Source of the DNA: Nelumbo lutea
Lineage: Eukaryota; Streptophyta; Magnoliopsida; Proteales; Nelumbonaceae
Length of the DNA stretch: 64,000 bases
NCBI GenBank assembly: GCA_022828595.1
Contig: JAKGHH010000003.1
Span: 59,695,759-59,759,758, forward strand
Direction: 5' to 3'
Part shown: positions 23,908-35,869 of the stretch, in pieces
Position numbering within the stretch: the first letter of the stretch is position 1
How the letters are laid out: every line of letters begins with the position of its first letter
The notes under the pieces: model-generated
Seen by the model: only the letters and a program-made list of their open reading frames with translations
The model's database searches: none
Told to the model about the DNA's origin: nothing
Made by a program: the position numbers and the translations under genes

Positions 23908-24296
23908 GGGTGTCAATGGATGAGTTTTGGATTGGATCCTATCCGGTCCAAAATCAATTTAGACGGACCAATAAGACATATTGGATTGGAACAATCCGGT
24001 CTAATATATTTATTAGATTGGATTGTACTTGGTCCATCCACAACAAATTTATATTGGATTGGGTTGGGTTAAGCTAATATTTGATCCATTGATATAAATA
24101 TAAGAATATATGTATTAATAGACTGGGTTTGGACTAAAACCAATCCAAATCAAAATGAATCTGAACAGATTGGACAGTCCAGACATTGAATGGGACTGAT
24201 CCAAAACATTTATTGAATTGGATTAGACCTGATCCATTTATAATGGATTCACTTTAGACTGAATCGGATTGGACCAAATCCAGTCCAATTGACACC
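23908..24296. mobile_element. hAT-like non-autonomous element
   Basis: Ends GGGTGTCAATGG and CCAATTGACACC are inverted. The interior is made of GGATTGGATC/CCAATCC words around an AT-rich core. Flanks TCCCCAAA and TCCCCCAA are near-identical 8-mers, fitting a decayed hAT duplication. Confidence 0.6.
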
Positions 24297-24304
24297 TCCC
24301 CCAA

Positions 24305-24405
24305 AACCCATCAACCAGTCAACCCTGGTAAAGGCGGGATTTGATCTCAGATCTCCGCTACAACCAATTACCAGGAATCTAACTGGCAGCTTGGCACCTA
24401 AAAAG
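24305..24405 (-). repeat. tRNA-derived SINE fragment
   Basis: The minus strand has GGTGCCAAGCTGCCAG at box A position and GAGATCAAATCCCGCC at box B, and shares TTGGTTGTAGC and GCCTTTACCA with the tRNA-like stretch at 22706. Confidence 0.4.
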
Positions 24406-25240
24406 TTTTGAAGTACTGTACTTTTTTTTTTGCCAACGTAATAATGTGTTATTTCTCTGAGTCCAATGAATCTCAACGCTGTGCCCCACCAACCGAGAAA
24501 CCTTCACCGAACCATGACTTGTATTTATCTTCTCAAATTTCGTCAACCTTCACCTCTGATAAGAGAAAGTTGAGGGAAAGTTATCAAAAAACGTCACAAA
24601 TTCTGTTTAGGAAGTAGGAGTCTCTCTTATTTTCTGTCAAACCAAACGTAACCTTAACAGAAAACTTAGGATTTTGTCAATGCCAGTTAATTTTTAAATT
24701 AAAACTCAAGATTTTAATAAACTTTACCAAACATCTAGCATATTTAGAGAAATCCCATTTCCAATGGACGGTTCAGATTAGCCAAAGATTCCTCCACGTG
24801 GCAAAATCAAGTGGGTTGTCTTCCCCTACTTGTTTCTGCCTTGTTAAGCAAGCGAAACAGTTAGAACTTGCCTTGTTAACTAACAAACAAATAGTACTCC
24901 ACTCTTTTGAGTCATTGGTAGCCAAGAAACAGGGTGGAGAATGGGAAAGAGCACCAACCAAAACTGCAATGAATGCAACGAAACAAGTCCAGAGTACTCG
25001 CAGACATTAAATTTGAATTGAATAAAACAAAAGAATGATCTTGTACAGGGACTCGTTGATGGTTACATATCCTCATGTTAACCACATCTCTGCTCCCCCT
25101 CGGCCGTGCACTCACTCTGGCTTTGTTGGCAATCAATTATGACAAGAATTTTGATTCAATGAGGTGGACCCCTAACTCCCTAGTTATTACATCAACCAGT
25201 TCATCTTTCTATTGTGTGTGTGACAAGGGATGACAGCCCA
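24406..25240. other. Stretch without recognised genes
   Basis: A MITE-end-like TCAAACCAAACGTAACCTTA lies near 24638. Open frames on either strand between 24770 and 25140 are short and carry no known motif. Confidence 0.3.
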
Positions 25241-25334
25241 TTTAGTGCTGTCAATAGGTCGGGACTCGGGAGTGGTCTGGGTCAGGGTAGACCCGGTCCG
25301 ACCCGATAGGTGAATCTGCAGAACCAGTTCCCAA

Positions 25335-25647
25335 TAGGGGTGATCATTTTTAGCTCAGTCCATCCTAACCTGGAAATTCCGGGTTTGGGACTAGGCTTTC
25401 TGTTCAGGCCTGGCCCAGAGCTAAACCTGCAAATTTTCAAGTCGGTAGGCCCGGACCAGTCTGCACATATTTGTATATCTATTATTTACACATATGTATA
25501 TATGTTATATTTTACTTATAAATGTATAAAATAAATTTCATACACATATTATATGATATATAATATACAATTTTATAACATTTAATATTTTATACATAAA
25601 AGTAATAGGCCTTGAACTAGGTCCAGCCCATCCCATGATCACCCCTA
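25335..25647. mobile_element. hAT-type non-autonomous element
   Basis: Ends TAGGGGTGATCAT and ATGATCACCCCTA are perfect inverted repeats, typical of hAT MITEs. The flanking 8-mers GTTCCCAA (25327-25334) and GTTCCAAA (25648-25655) differ at one base. It is inserted in an older GGGTC-rich repeat beginning near 25245. Confidence 0.75.
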
Positions 25648-25719
25648 GTTCCAAATCATACCCTATATAATCAGGATTATCATGACTCGATATGATTTGC
25701 TTATAATTGATAACTATGC

Positions 25720-26350
25720 TAAGGGGTGACAATTTCACCAACCCGTTTGAACTCACTCATGTACTTAGTGGGTTGTAAATGGGTTTAGTCATCCATTGGG
25801 TCAATTTAAATGTATTGGATTAGATTGGGTTGTAGGTATTGTTTAGACATTTCTTCATTTAATAACTCACATTTACAATTCATAACTACTACATTAATTT
25901 CTAATTAATTATTGAAAATAATTAGTGACTAAAATAATTTCTTGTTCGAATCAACATAGTTCACCCATATTAGCATGAACCCATACCTAGTCAAAATGGT
26001 TCAATGACTATCCAGTTTGGGCCAGTGCAGTTCACCCATACTGGTCTTAATTAACCAGAACACAACCAGTTGGTCCAATGGCTGGATCCGGACCATTTTG
26101 ATTCAGGCTCAAATGCCCCAACTATACCCAACCCGAATCAACATGGATCAACCCATACCAAATGGCCCAACCACACTCAACATGAAATAAACCGGACCCA
26201 TAACATGGTTTGGTTTGGATCAACCTAATCTGGTCCAGTCTAAATGTCTAAACTGCGTCAGCCCAAAGTGACCTGAATGGTTTGGTTTGGATCAACCTAA
26301 ACTGCGTCAACCGCAACTGACAAAACTAACCCAAACCTGGATGGTTTAGT
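25720..26350. repeat. Degenerate hAT-like repeat
   Basis: Starts near AAGGGGTGACAATTTC and continues with ACCCA/TGGGT-rich and CCAAACC-rich words typical of this family. The right end cannot be fixed. Confidence 0.35.
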
Positions 26351-27250
26351 CCGGTTCAGTTCCGGTCATCTAGTCCTGTCCAAGTTCAAACAGTTTGTAC
26401 TTCGCTTTGGTTCAGTTTTCAGGTTTTATTTTACCAATATCTGCACTGCAAACTGACGAAACAAAGTAAATCAGAATTTGGACTCGATTCATTTGCATTT
26501 CCATATTTTGTGCCGGTGCAAATCATATGGGTTTGTAAACAGACGATAGTTTTTGGCTAATCATGACACAATTCAAGTCTTCTTCATCCAGCTTAAGGAG
26601 GATAGTTCTTGTGCATGGTATCGCCACCCTTTTTCCTAAAGGGCGATCGAGCAAGTGGGTTGGTTCAACCCAAAACCCAAAACCCCTCCCCAACAGTTCA
26701 GGTTGCATTTAACAAAATTGTGCAATTATATGTGGAGTTGGATTGTGGATTAATAATGGTTATGTGATATTATTTATAGATTATGTTTTATTTTTTTGAG
26801 ATTGAATTACTATATGGTTTTAAAATGTGGAATGTTTATGTCTAGGACGACCTGCTTTTTCCCGTTAGGAAAGATGAAGAGAGATGGGAGACTGAGAGAG
26901 AGTGAATGAGTGATTGAGAGAGAGAGAGACCTTTGGTCGGTCAGAAGCTGTCGGTTGGAGGTCATCGATCAGTCTGGGATTTTTTCCCGTTGGGGAAGAA
27001 GAAGAGAGACCAGAGAGAGAGAGAATTGAGAGATGAGAGAGAAAGGGAAAGGCGTTTAGGTTAATTCGATTCGAAGAGAGGAAGATTAGAAAATGGTATT
27101 CGATGTTATATATGTATATAATATAATATAATATAATATCTATTAGTATACATATTCCGGTCGGTTCAGTTAACCGCCAATTTTTTTGTTCTGTTTCAAT
27201 CGGTTTTTTCAGTTGGTTCGGTTTTTCAATTTTTTTGCTCACCCCTATTT
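26351..27250. other. GA-rich block and decayed repeat end
   Basis: Contains two GA-rich tracts (26875-26930 and 27000-27050) in two related segments that both hold TTTTCCCGTT(A/G)GG, then a CGGTT-rich stretch ending GCTCACCCCTA (27237-27247), the terminus of a hAT-like element whose other end is not visible. Confidence 0.35.
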
Positions 27251-27307
27251 ATGTCAGATTATTATACAAGGTCAAAGGTTTGGAAGGGACAAGGAACATC
27301 ATGCATA

Positions 27308-27308
27308 A

Positions 27309-27350
<42 letters not shown>
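27308..27350. repeat. (ATT)n microsatellite
   Basis: About 14 ATT units in a row. The open frames through it are composition artefacts. Confidence 0.9.
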
Positions 27351-27369
27351 TTCTTTTATAGAACTGGTT

Positions 27370-27850
27370 CCATGGGTAGGCTTGGAACTGACCTTGAAAT
27401 TGATGCTGTTCGATTCAAGGTATTCCAAACCGAAGACACGATTAGATAGTCTTGCCAATCAGACAAGGCCGAGTTTGAAGGATGAAGTCGTAGGCCGAGA
27501 TCTACAACTAAGAGAAAGGTCAGGGGCTCGAGGAGTTGTTCCCTAGTTGGTATTCTGATGCTTAAGTTAATAGGATTGAAAAGGATGTGGCTGGGCCGAG
27601 CAAGTTGAAATAGCACTGGTCCGGGCTGAAGAGATAGTGCAAAGAGGTATTCAAAGAGTGCAATTCAGAAAGGTTCCTTACCTTGAGTGTGGAATACCTA
27701 TTTATAGTTGAGTGTTTGTGTCCTAGATGGATAGGGATCCTGGGGTTGTTGAGATGAGGGTATCCACCGAGGTCTTCGGGAGGTTTTCTCTTCCCTGGCA
27801 GAGTGTTCGTGTAGATAGCCACATGGCATCCTTGGCCAACTCAACCATCA
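27370..27850 (-). repeat. Possible LTR remnant
   Basis: This GC-richer block has a TATAAATA-like box on the minus strand (plus strand CTATTTATAG near 27698-27707), as LTR promoters do. No PBS, PPT or partner LTR is seen in the window, so the call is weak. Confidence 0.25.
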
Positions 27851-30190
27851 CCCGAACAGAAATCGTCAAGGCTAAAACCAACCTTGAAACCAATCTTGAT
27901 AGCTAGGATAGGTTCTGGTTTCAAAAACTTGGAACCTACTCTACAAGGGCGTTTCCGGGTTCTACCTTGAAACTAAACCAAACCAACCCATGATCACACT
28001 TACTTTTTCTATATCTTGCCCAACTCAAAGAATTTCAAATACATGAGGTTTGGGTCCACTAATTAAAAATTTTATAAATTTCAAAGTCATTCCAACCCAA
28101 ATTGCACCCCTATGAAAATCATGGCTGGGCCAGTGTTACAAGTACAACTGTAGATGATTTAAATTATCTTGAAATGCTATGATCATGGTTAAAAGTATTA
28201 ATACTTCTCAAGAGTTTTGACTCATCGAAACTATCATTCTTTACATTTTGGTCTTCGAGTATAGTAGGCGTGCGAGCTAAGGTCGTTCAGATTGAGGTGA
28301 ATCCCTAACCAAACCCAAGTTATTGAAATCCAACCCTAACCCTAACCCTAAAACTTTGGGTTGGGTTCAGGTTCAGGTTTGGGTTAGTCTTGGGTTTGCC
28401 TTGATGCGCCAAGTAGACGCAAAGGTGAACGGCTGAGATCTTTGTGTATCAACCTGCATACAAAGAGAGAATGATAGTAGCCGCACAATATAGGATCCGA
28501 GACACCTATCTCTCAAACAAAATGCAAAAGAGAATTGTCAAATCTGGATGGAGCCAAATTTGGAGGTTGCTTGACCTTCCAAGTTATCTTTTTGTTTTTC
28601 ACACTTTGCCATCCTTGTGATAGTCATATATATAGATCTTTTCCCAACGTTCCCTTGTTTTGAGGAGGGAGTGTAACCTACTTGAACGTTTGGAGGGAAG
28701 ACCAAGTCAAGGCCTCTCCAGATTAAGACAAATGTCCCATACTGACCAAGGATCTATCCACATGGTCATCCAGTATAGACTGGGTCAATGGAATATGGAT
28801 CCAAATAATAACAATATTGGTATCTCCATGCATAAAAGCATTTTCAAATAAACAATCAAACAAATTTGTTTTTATAGAAAATAAATAAATAGGTAATAAT
28901 TTAAAATGAATGATTGTGTATGAGAGTATTGCATGGAGATAATCGTAAAATAATCATCCTCCATCAACATGTGGCTTGTCACATGGCCATTGGATATTCC
29001 AACATGTTGAGGATTAAATGAGGGCCTATAACCACTCTACCATCATATTTATTTTCAATTAAAAATTAACAAGTAAAGAGGGCCTATGACCTCTTTACTT
29101 TCTTTTGCCAAATGTATTTATTTTCTTGATTTTAAGGTTCATGTTAATTCAATAATAGTATTATTATGTGTAAAAGAAACATGGTTATCATGTCTTAGAA
29201 AAATAGTTGTCTTTAAACTTAAAAATCTTTTATATGCAATATACATGTATAGATATATGGATATAAAAATACATATAAACATTTGTAGTGAAAAATCAAT
29301 AAATATTATGCACAGTTGCATATATGTACGTGCATGAATAATGAATACACACATACATACAAATACAGCATTCAAATGATTATTCCATGCTTTTGCACCA
29401 ATACAAATGAAAACAGCCCTGGACCTGGTAACCATTCATGAAAGCTTCCATTGAGGATGGGCAGTAACTATTGATAGCAAAGGTCTTGAATACTTTTGAC
29501 CCAAATGTTGCACATGAAACTGTAACGATTAGTGTTTGGAAATTTGTGCTTGGGTTAGTGTTGGGAGCCCATGTAAAACTTAACAAATTCTCAATCCATT
29601 CTAACCCAAATTTCACCCCTTTGCAGGCACCCTTCTAGAAATCAACTTTATCATAAATGAGCATTCTTCTAGTTTAGTCTACTTCATTGTGTTTCTATGT
29701 GTTTATCCTATTAAACATTTGTAGTGGAACCGATCATGGGGCAGTGATCTTTACTTGTGGATTTAAACATTACATTAATCTGTAATTTCTATTAACCCAC
29801 TATGACGGTAAATAATGTCTGAAAACCAAGTTCATACAAACTTGGGACAGTGATCTTTAATTGTGGATTTAATTAATTAGAGCTAAGTAGTTAAGTGATA
29901 TGTGAAGCTACTACAAAGGCAAAAAAAAAGGAGCTAGGTTTATTAACAAGGAATTTTGTTTACTGGTTCTAGGTTTATTACAGTTCTTTGTTATCTATCG
30001 ATTTAATTACTTGAAGCTCTTGTAGAATGTATACAGACCTGAACCTATATAGTAGATTTCACCCATTTTGATTGATAGCCATTCGAAGTGTCTATTTGAC
30101 TGCCCATTTTACTTGATAAACAGACCAAAAATCTAAAATGAATTTGATTGTAGTGCTACTAATTCTTTTCTTCAATTTAATGAGCTTGGG
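27851..30190. other. Long stretch without recognised genes
   Basis: Includes a CCCTAA-type run (28333-28351) embedded in a GGGTT/AACCC-rich decayed repeat, and AT-rich DNA. An AGTGATCTTTA(C/A)TTGTGGATTTAA segment occurs twice (near 29742 and 29847). No coding evidence. Confidence 0.3.
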
Positions 30191-30194
30191 TTCA

Positions 30195-30925
30195 TACCTA
30201 AACATACCTTGAGGTTTCAAAAATTGACTTAAATATGCCTTGAGTTTTGACATAAATATACCCTATGGCCATTAAAGACTCTTTTACCCTTTATTAATTT
30301 TCAAATTTTCAAAACAGAACCATAAAACAAAAACCAAAAAGATAAAACAAAATTTGCTTATCATGTTTAACTTATGCAATGTAGGAAGAATTAATTAAGA
30401 GGACCCCTAACCCACCTCCCCATCTTCATTGTTTTCTCCTTCCTGAAAATCCTTGCTAACACCTCAATCTAACCGAAACTTTTTGTTTAAAATCCTAGTT
30501 TCAGCTTCTAGAACTATCTCCCAATCTCCCTCTATATGATCAGTATTCTCTTAGTTCTTTTAGGTATTCATATTGGCGTTGCTTACTGATGTTTTCATCT
30601 TCCAATGTCATAATTGATAATTCTAATTTCCCCACCTTGATATTATTGGCATCAAGTGTTGCTAGGTTATCTTGTATGAAGAAGCCCAATTGAACCATGC
30701 AAACAATGAAATGCCCAAGTTGAACTTAGAAGCACTGATCAAAGGGCATAATAAGGTTCTTGAAACAATAAAGAGATCACTTAAGTCCACTTAAAAAACT
30801 TAGGGTATGTTTAAGTTCAGTGGGGTCATCCCACAAGGTATATTTAACTCCACTTAAAAAACTCAAGGTATTTTTAAGTCAATTTCTGAAATCTCAGGGT
30901 ATGTTTAAGTTTTTTATCCAATAAT
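30195..30925. mobile_element. Long-TIR non-autonomous element (MULE-like)
   Basis: The first 75 bp (AAACATACCTTGAGGTTTCA, then AAATTGACTTAAATATGCCT) are complementary to the last part (AAGTCAATTTCTGAAATCTC, AGGGTATGTTTAAG). The arms contain further internal repeats of the CTTGAG-TTT word. No transposase. Long inverted arms suggest a MULE or foldback type. Confidence 0.55.
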
Positions 30926-31033
30926 TAATTGGCAGGAGACCAATGTTTTCTTGGAAAAATGATTCTTGGTCTTACACTAGGAGTTTTCAAACCTTGGTTC
31001 TTGTCATGTATTGTAGGTTATGGTTTGGTTTAT

Positions 31034-31350
31034 TGAGGATAACAATATTACCATGTCATCAGATGTAGCCACATCATCAGAAGATGATGTGCCAACGGAT
31101 ATGCGATGAGCTTGTGATAAGTTTATCGCATATCTCTCTGTTTTGTGATAGATCTCCACTAACTTGATAAATTCCATCAGATAGAGTTCAGTCTTGATAA
31201 ACTCTATCTGATAGAGCTCAGTGTAATCTGATCTCCTAATTGAGTATTGTACAAAAACTCTAACTTTTGTATCTATAAATATACAAGGTTTGACTAGTTC
31301 CCTATCGAACCATTCTCATTCAATTCAAGTCTCCACTTATTTCTTTAACT
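31034..31350 (+). repeat. 5' LTR of the copia element
   Basis: Begins TTGAGGATAACA and ends TTCTTTAACT, directly before the PBS. Contains a TATAAATATACAAG box near 31274 and the repeated word ATCTGATAGAG. Confidence 0.88.
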
Positions 31351-31371
31351 TGGTATTAGAGCCACATTACC

Positions 31372-32460
31372 ATGGCTTCAATCAATAGTTCGATAGAAGG
31401 AGGGATCAACAGCATAGGTTCGTGTGTAGATTATCGAACCAGGATTGATGCCCAACATCATTCATTATCTACCTATCAAGTTGAACAACAACATCTATCT
31501 ATGGTGTGTGTAGATTATTCCCATTCTCAGAACTCACAAACTTATGGGCATAGTGGAAGGTAAAACTCCTGCACCTCTTGAAGAAATTGATGACCCAAAG
31601 GATCCAACAAAGAAAATTGTTAATCCAGTGTTTGATCATTGGTACCAACTGGATCAGCTGGTACTTAGCTAGGTCATTTCATCCCGCACTGAAGGTATAC
31701 TCACTCAAGTTGTCGGTATGTCTTCATCAGCTGAAGTGTGGAGTGCGTTGGAAGAGTCATTTGCTTCACACTCCCGATCCAGAATTTTGCAATTAAAGAG
31801 ACAACTCCAAAGTCTTAAGAAAGGTACCCCTTCAATTTCCGAATATATACAGAAAGCCAAAGGTATTGCTGACAAACCTTTCTACTGTTACTGAACCTGT
31901 CTCCCAACTGGATCTTGTTATGTGTATTTTGAGTGGACTCAGATCTGAGTATGAATCCATTATTACTGTTATTGCTAATCAACCTGATTTTTATAAACTA
32001 AGAATTTCTGATGTTGTTGGCCAATTACTTAATCATGAGTCTTGGCTTCGAGAAAATCACTATCTTAAGATAGATGATGGTGCTTTTGCCAATCTTGCTT
32101 CAGCTAACAAAAATCATTCCCAGCAATCCTAGTAGTCACGCAATAACTCACAGCGCAGAAGAGTTCGAGGCGGACGTGGCAATCAAAGTGATGGTTCAGG
32201 GCGTGGTAGAGGACGCGGCAACACCATTGTTTGCCAACTGTGTAACATTCCTGGCCATGGTGTTTGGAAGTGCTGGCGTCATTTTGATATTTCCTATCTT
32301 GGTGGTGATCGGCAGCCTGTTCAAAATCCTACTCTTGATCCAACTGCTTTTCACATTGGTTCCTCGCCTTAGTTTATCCCAGCTTGGTATCCAGATTCTA
32401 GAGCAACACATCACATTACGTCTGATCTGGACAATCTTCAGATTCGATCAGACTATTGTG
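31372..32460 (+). pseudogene. copia gag and protease, broken
   Basis: The start ATGGCTTCAATC follows the PBS. Gag core traces include MSSSAEVWSALEESFASHSR and LKRQLQSLKKG in one frame, and LDLVMCILSGL and LLNHESWLRENHY in others. A CCHC knuckle CQLCNIPGHGVWKC is at 32232-32273. The protease site reads DSRATHHIT (near 32394) where family members have DSGA, so the catalytic-loop glycine is replaced by arginine. Stops and shifts break every domain. Confidence 0.8.
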
Positions 32461-33340
32461 GGTTTGATCAGGTAAAAATTGGTAATGGCACAGGTTTGGA
32501 GATAAAAAATATTGGTTCTTTCGTTATTTCTCATAATGACCATAAGTTTTACCTCGAAGATATTTATCATGTTCCTTCCATTACAAAGAATCTGCTTTCT
32601 ATTAGCAAATTTACCAAAGATAACAATGTTGTCTTTCAATTTCATCCTTCTCATTTTCTATTGAAGGACCATATGGGGAGAGTTCTACTCCGCGGACCCA
32701 GTAAGGGTGGACTCTATCAATTTCCTGCATCAACATCTATCACTTCTACTCCGCCATCCGGTAGTACTGCATTTATTATTGAGGAAGCATCAGTTCGGAT
32801 CTGGCATCATCGGCTTGGACATGCTTCCATCAAAGTGGTTCGGTGCGTGCTATCTCAGTTCGGTCTTCCCTATAATGGTTCATTTATTTTACTAGTTTGC
32901 CATGCCTATAAATTAGGAAAGAGTCATCGTCTTCCCCTCTCTACTTCATCTACTTCTTATAATCGTCCATTGGAACTGCTTTATTCAGATGTATGGGGGC
33001 CAGACCCAATTGAGTTCAATAATGGTTTTAGATATTATGTGTTATTTGTAGATGCTTTTTCTAAATTTTCTTGGATTTTTCCTATGTGTCAAAAGTTTGA
33101 TGTATTTGATATCTTTCTCAAGTTTAAACGGCATGTTGAGAATTTATTTGATGTAAAAATTAAATTTGTTTAATTTGATTGGGGAGGGGAATACCGATGG
33201 TTCTCATAGTATCTCAATTCACAATTAATCGGACACCGGCTCGCCTGCCCTCACACTCATGAGCATAACGGAACCGTTGAATAGAAGCATCGCCATGTGA
33301 TAGATTCCGCCCTCACCTTGCTGGCGTCCACCTCTCTTCC
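32461..33340 (+). pseudogene. copia integrase, broken
   Basis: One frame is open to 33173. It contains IYHVPSITKNLLSISK (gag-pre-integrase), WHHRLGH for the HHCC finger, CHAYKLGKSHRLP where the second Cys of the finger is altered, and LLYSDVWGPDPI for the catalytic core start. After the TAA at 33171-33173 the core continues in pieces (WGGEYR, HTHEHNGTVE) to about 33340. Non-functional. Confidence 0.85.
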
Positions 33341-34059
33341 CTAGAATTTTTGGTCTGATGCGACTAAAATTGCAGTTTTCCTAATTAACCGCATTCTTCT
33401 CAATCTCTCAAAGGAAAGTCTCCATATGAAATTTTATTTAATCACACAGGCTATGCATGTTACCCATTTCTGTGACTGTACAATCAACACAAGATGGATT
33501 TCAGGTCTTCTCTTGCATTTTTTTTGAGCTATAGTTCCTCTCACAAGGGTTACTACTGCTATGATGTCAAGACAAGTTGCCTCTATATTTTCTACCTTGT
33601 TATCTTTGATGAAAAGTTGTTTCCTGGTTTGCCACAACCGACACCATCTTCGTAATCCAGTATTGATGGCGTCACTCTACTTCCAGTTTGTATAAATCAG
33701 CAAAGGGGGTCTGTTCTTGCATCTCCTTCGATGACATCTCCTAGGACTAATAATATGTTGTCTGCACCCAGATCAGACAGCTGCAACAATGATGCTAAGA
33801 GTGCTGGACCTGTTCCTACATCAGATGAACTTCCGCACACTCAACCCTAAACTCAGCTGGTTCAGGATCTCTTAGACTCCACACAACCAGTCCCTACTCC
33901 TGTTCGGCGCACTCACTCTATGATTACTCGGTCCATGTGCTCTGAGGCTTCTCTGGCCACTAGGTATCTTCTTCCTCTTTGTTATAATGCATCTATTGTG
34001 GTTACTGATTATGAACCCACTACTTACTCCCAAGCCTCTAAACATCATCATTGGTGTGA

Positions 34060-35250
34060 TGCGATGTCCAAATAGTTTTAGGCTCTTGTTCAAAATAAGA
34101 CTTGGGACCTCATACCATCTCAATCTTTGATGAATGTGGTCGTCTCTAAGTGGGTATATAAGATCAAAAGAAAATCTGATGGATTTGTGGATCGCTATAA
34201 AACCCGACTACTTTCTCAGGGATTCACTCAAATACCAAGTGTTGATTTTTCTAACACCTTTAGTCCCGCTGTTAAACCCACCACCATTCATACTATTCTC
34301 TCTCTTGTGATCTCACATCAATGGGTCATTCGACAACTGGATTTTGACAATGCCTTTCTCAATGGGTTTATCACTGGGAATATCTATATGCGGAAACCTA
34401 AGGGTTTTGAAGATGCTGATCGCCCTACTCATGTGTGCAAACTGTCCAAGGCACTCTATGGACTTCAATAGGCTCCCCGGGCTTGGTTCTCACGCCTTAG
34501 CACTAAGCTTGTTGAACTGGGATTCCATACTTCTTGTCGTAATCCCACTCTTTTTATTTACTCTCATGGTGATCATCGTATATATTTGTTATTATATGTG
34601 GATGATGTTATACTCATCGGGACTTCCCCGACACTCATTAAATCTGTGATAACCAGTCTAGGCCGAATGCTCCAGCTTAAGGATCTTGGTGACCTACATT
34701 ATTTTTTGGGTATTGAATCTTATAGAGATCGCACTGGACTTTTTCTTTGTCAGTGTCGCTATATCATTGATCTACTTCATCATGCTGGCCTTGATGGTGC
34801 AAAGCCTCTCTCCACTCCCATGGCGGTGACTACTAAGCTCTCCAAGCTTCATGGATCACCTCTCTCTGACCCATCTTAGTATAGGAGTATTGTTGGAGGA
34901 CTATGTATCTCACTCTTACTCATCTTGACATCAGTTTTGTAGTTAACAAGGCTTGCCAGTTTTTGCATAATCCCACGGATGAACATTGGATTGTAGTCAA
35001 GCGTATTCTTTGGTATCTTAAACATACCCTAGATCATGATTTATTCTTCTCCTCTCAGGCCTCTACTCGTCTCATTGCCTTCTCCGATGCTGATTGGGCT
35101 AGATGCCCTGATGACCGCTGGTCTACTGGTGGCTATTGTATTTATATTGGCTCTCACCTATTGAGCTAGAGTGCTAAGAAGCAACAGACAGTTGCCAGGT
35201 CTAGTATAGAAGCTGAATTCAGATATCTTGTAAATACTACTATTGAATTA
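34060..35250 (+). pseudogene. copia reverse transcriptase and RNase H, broken
   Basis: RT blocks: WVYKIKRKSDGFVDRYKTRL, LDFDNAFLNGFITGNIYM, KLSKALYGLQ (then a TAG stop) and LLLYVDDVILIG with the catalytic YVDD. RNase H blocks: FSDADWARCPDDRWSTGGY (35085-35140), then SAKKQQTVARSS(I)EAEF after another stop. Typical copia spacing, interrupted by several stops. Confidence 0.88.
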
Positions 35251-35558
35251 ATTTAGTTACAATCCCTCTTAATGGATCTCGGAATCTATCTCTCATCAGC
35301 TCCTTCACTTTACTATGATAATGTGGGAGTGTGTTATCTTGCTGCTCATCCAATCTTTCATGCATAGACTCACCATATAGAGGTCGATTTCCATTTTCTA
35401 CGGGATCATCTTCTCAAGCAATCTCTCTAACTTCATCACATTCAGTCTCTAGGTCAGCTAGCTAGCATTTTTACCAAACCATTATCTTCCCTGCGCTTCA
35501 CATCCATAGTACAAAAACTGCATATGCTTCCAAAGCCCATTTGCTTGAGGGGGCATAT

Positions 35559-35860
35559 TGAGGATAACAACATTGCCATGTCATGAGATGTAGCCACATC
35601 ACCAGAAGATGAAGTGCCAACAGATATGCAATGAAGCATATCTTTATCTGTTTTGTGATAGATCTCCACTAACTTGATAAACTCTATCAGATAGAGTTCA
35701 ATCTGAGTAAACTCTATCTGATAGAGCTCAGTGTAATCTGATCTCCTAATTGAATATTGTACATAAACTCTAACTCTTGTATCTATAAATATACAAGCTT
35801 CGGCTAGTTCCCTATCGAACCATTCTCATTCAATTCAAGTCTCCACTTATTTCTTTAACT
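35559..35860 (+). repeat. 3' LTR of the copia element
   Basis: Same ends and TATA box as the 5' LTR, shorter by about 15 bp because of an indel near 35640. Preceded by the polypurine tract. Confidence 0.88.
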
Positions 35861-35869
35861 TGCTTTTCC

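Larger units (their letters stand above)
31034..35860 (+). mobile_element. Nearly full-length, inactivated Ty1-copia retrotransposon
   Basis: Order: 5' LTR (31034-31350), PBS TGGTATTAGAGCC (31351-31363), gag, protease, integrase, reverse transcriptase, RNase H, polypurine tract (TGAGGGGGCAT, 35546-35556), 3' LTR (35559-35860). Domain order PR-IN-RT-RH defines Ty1-copia. Many stops and frameshifts interrupt gag-pol. The LTRs differ at roughly 6-7% of aligned positions by eye, plus a short indel, so the insertion is not recent. A clear 5-bp target duplication was not found, perhaps through decay. Confidence 0.93.

Noticed and set aside
27249..27458. Minus-strand open frame with an asparagine run
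   Set aside because: It is the (ATT)n tract at 27308-27350 read backwards.
28333..28351. CCCTAACCCTAACCCTAA as interstitial telomere
   Set aside because: Plant telomeres are CCCTAAA; this hexamer run lies within a GGGTT/AACCC-rich decayed repeat and is only three units long.
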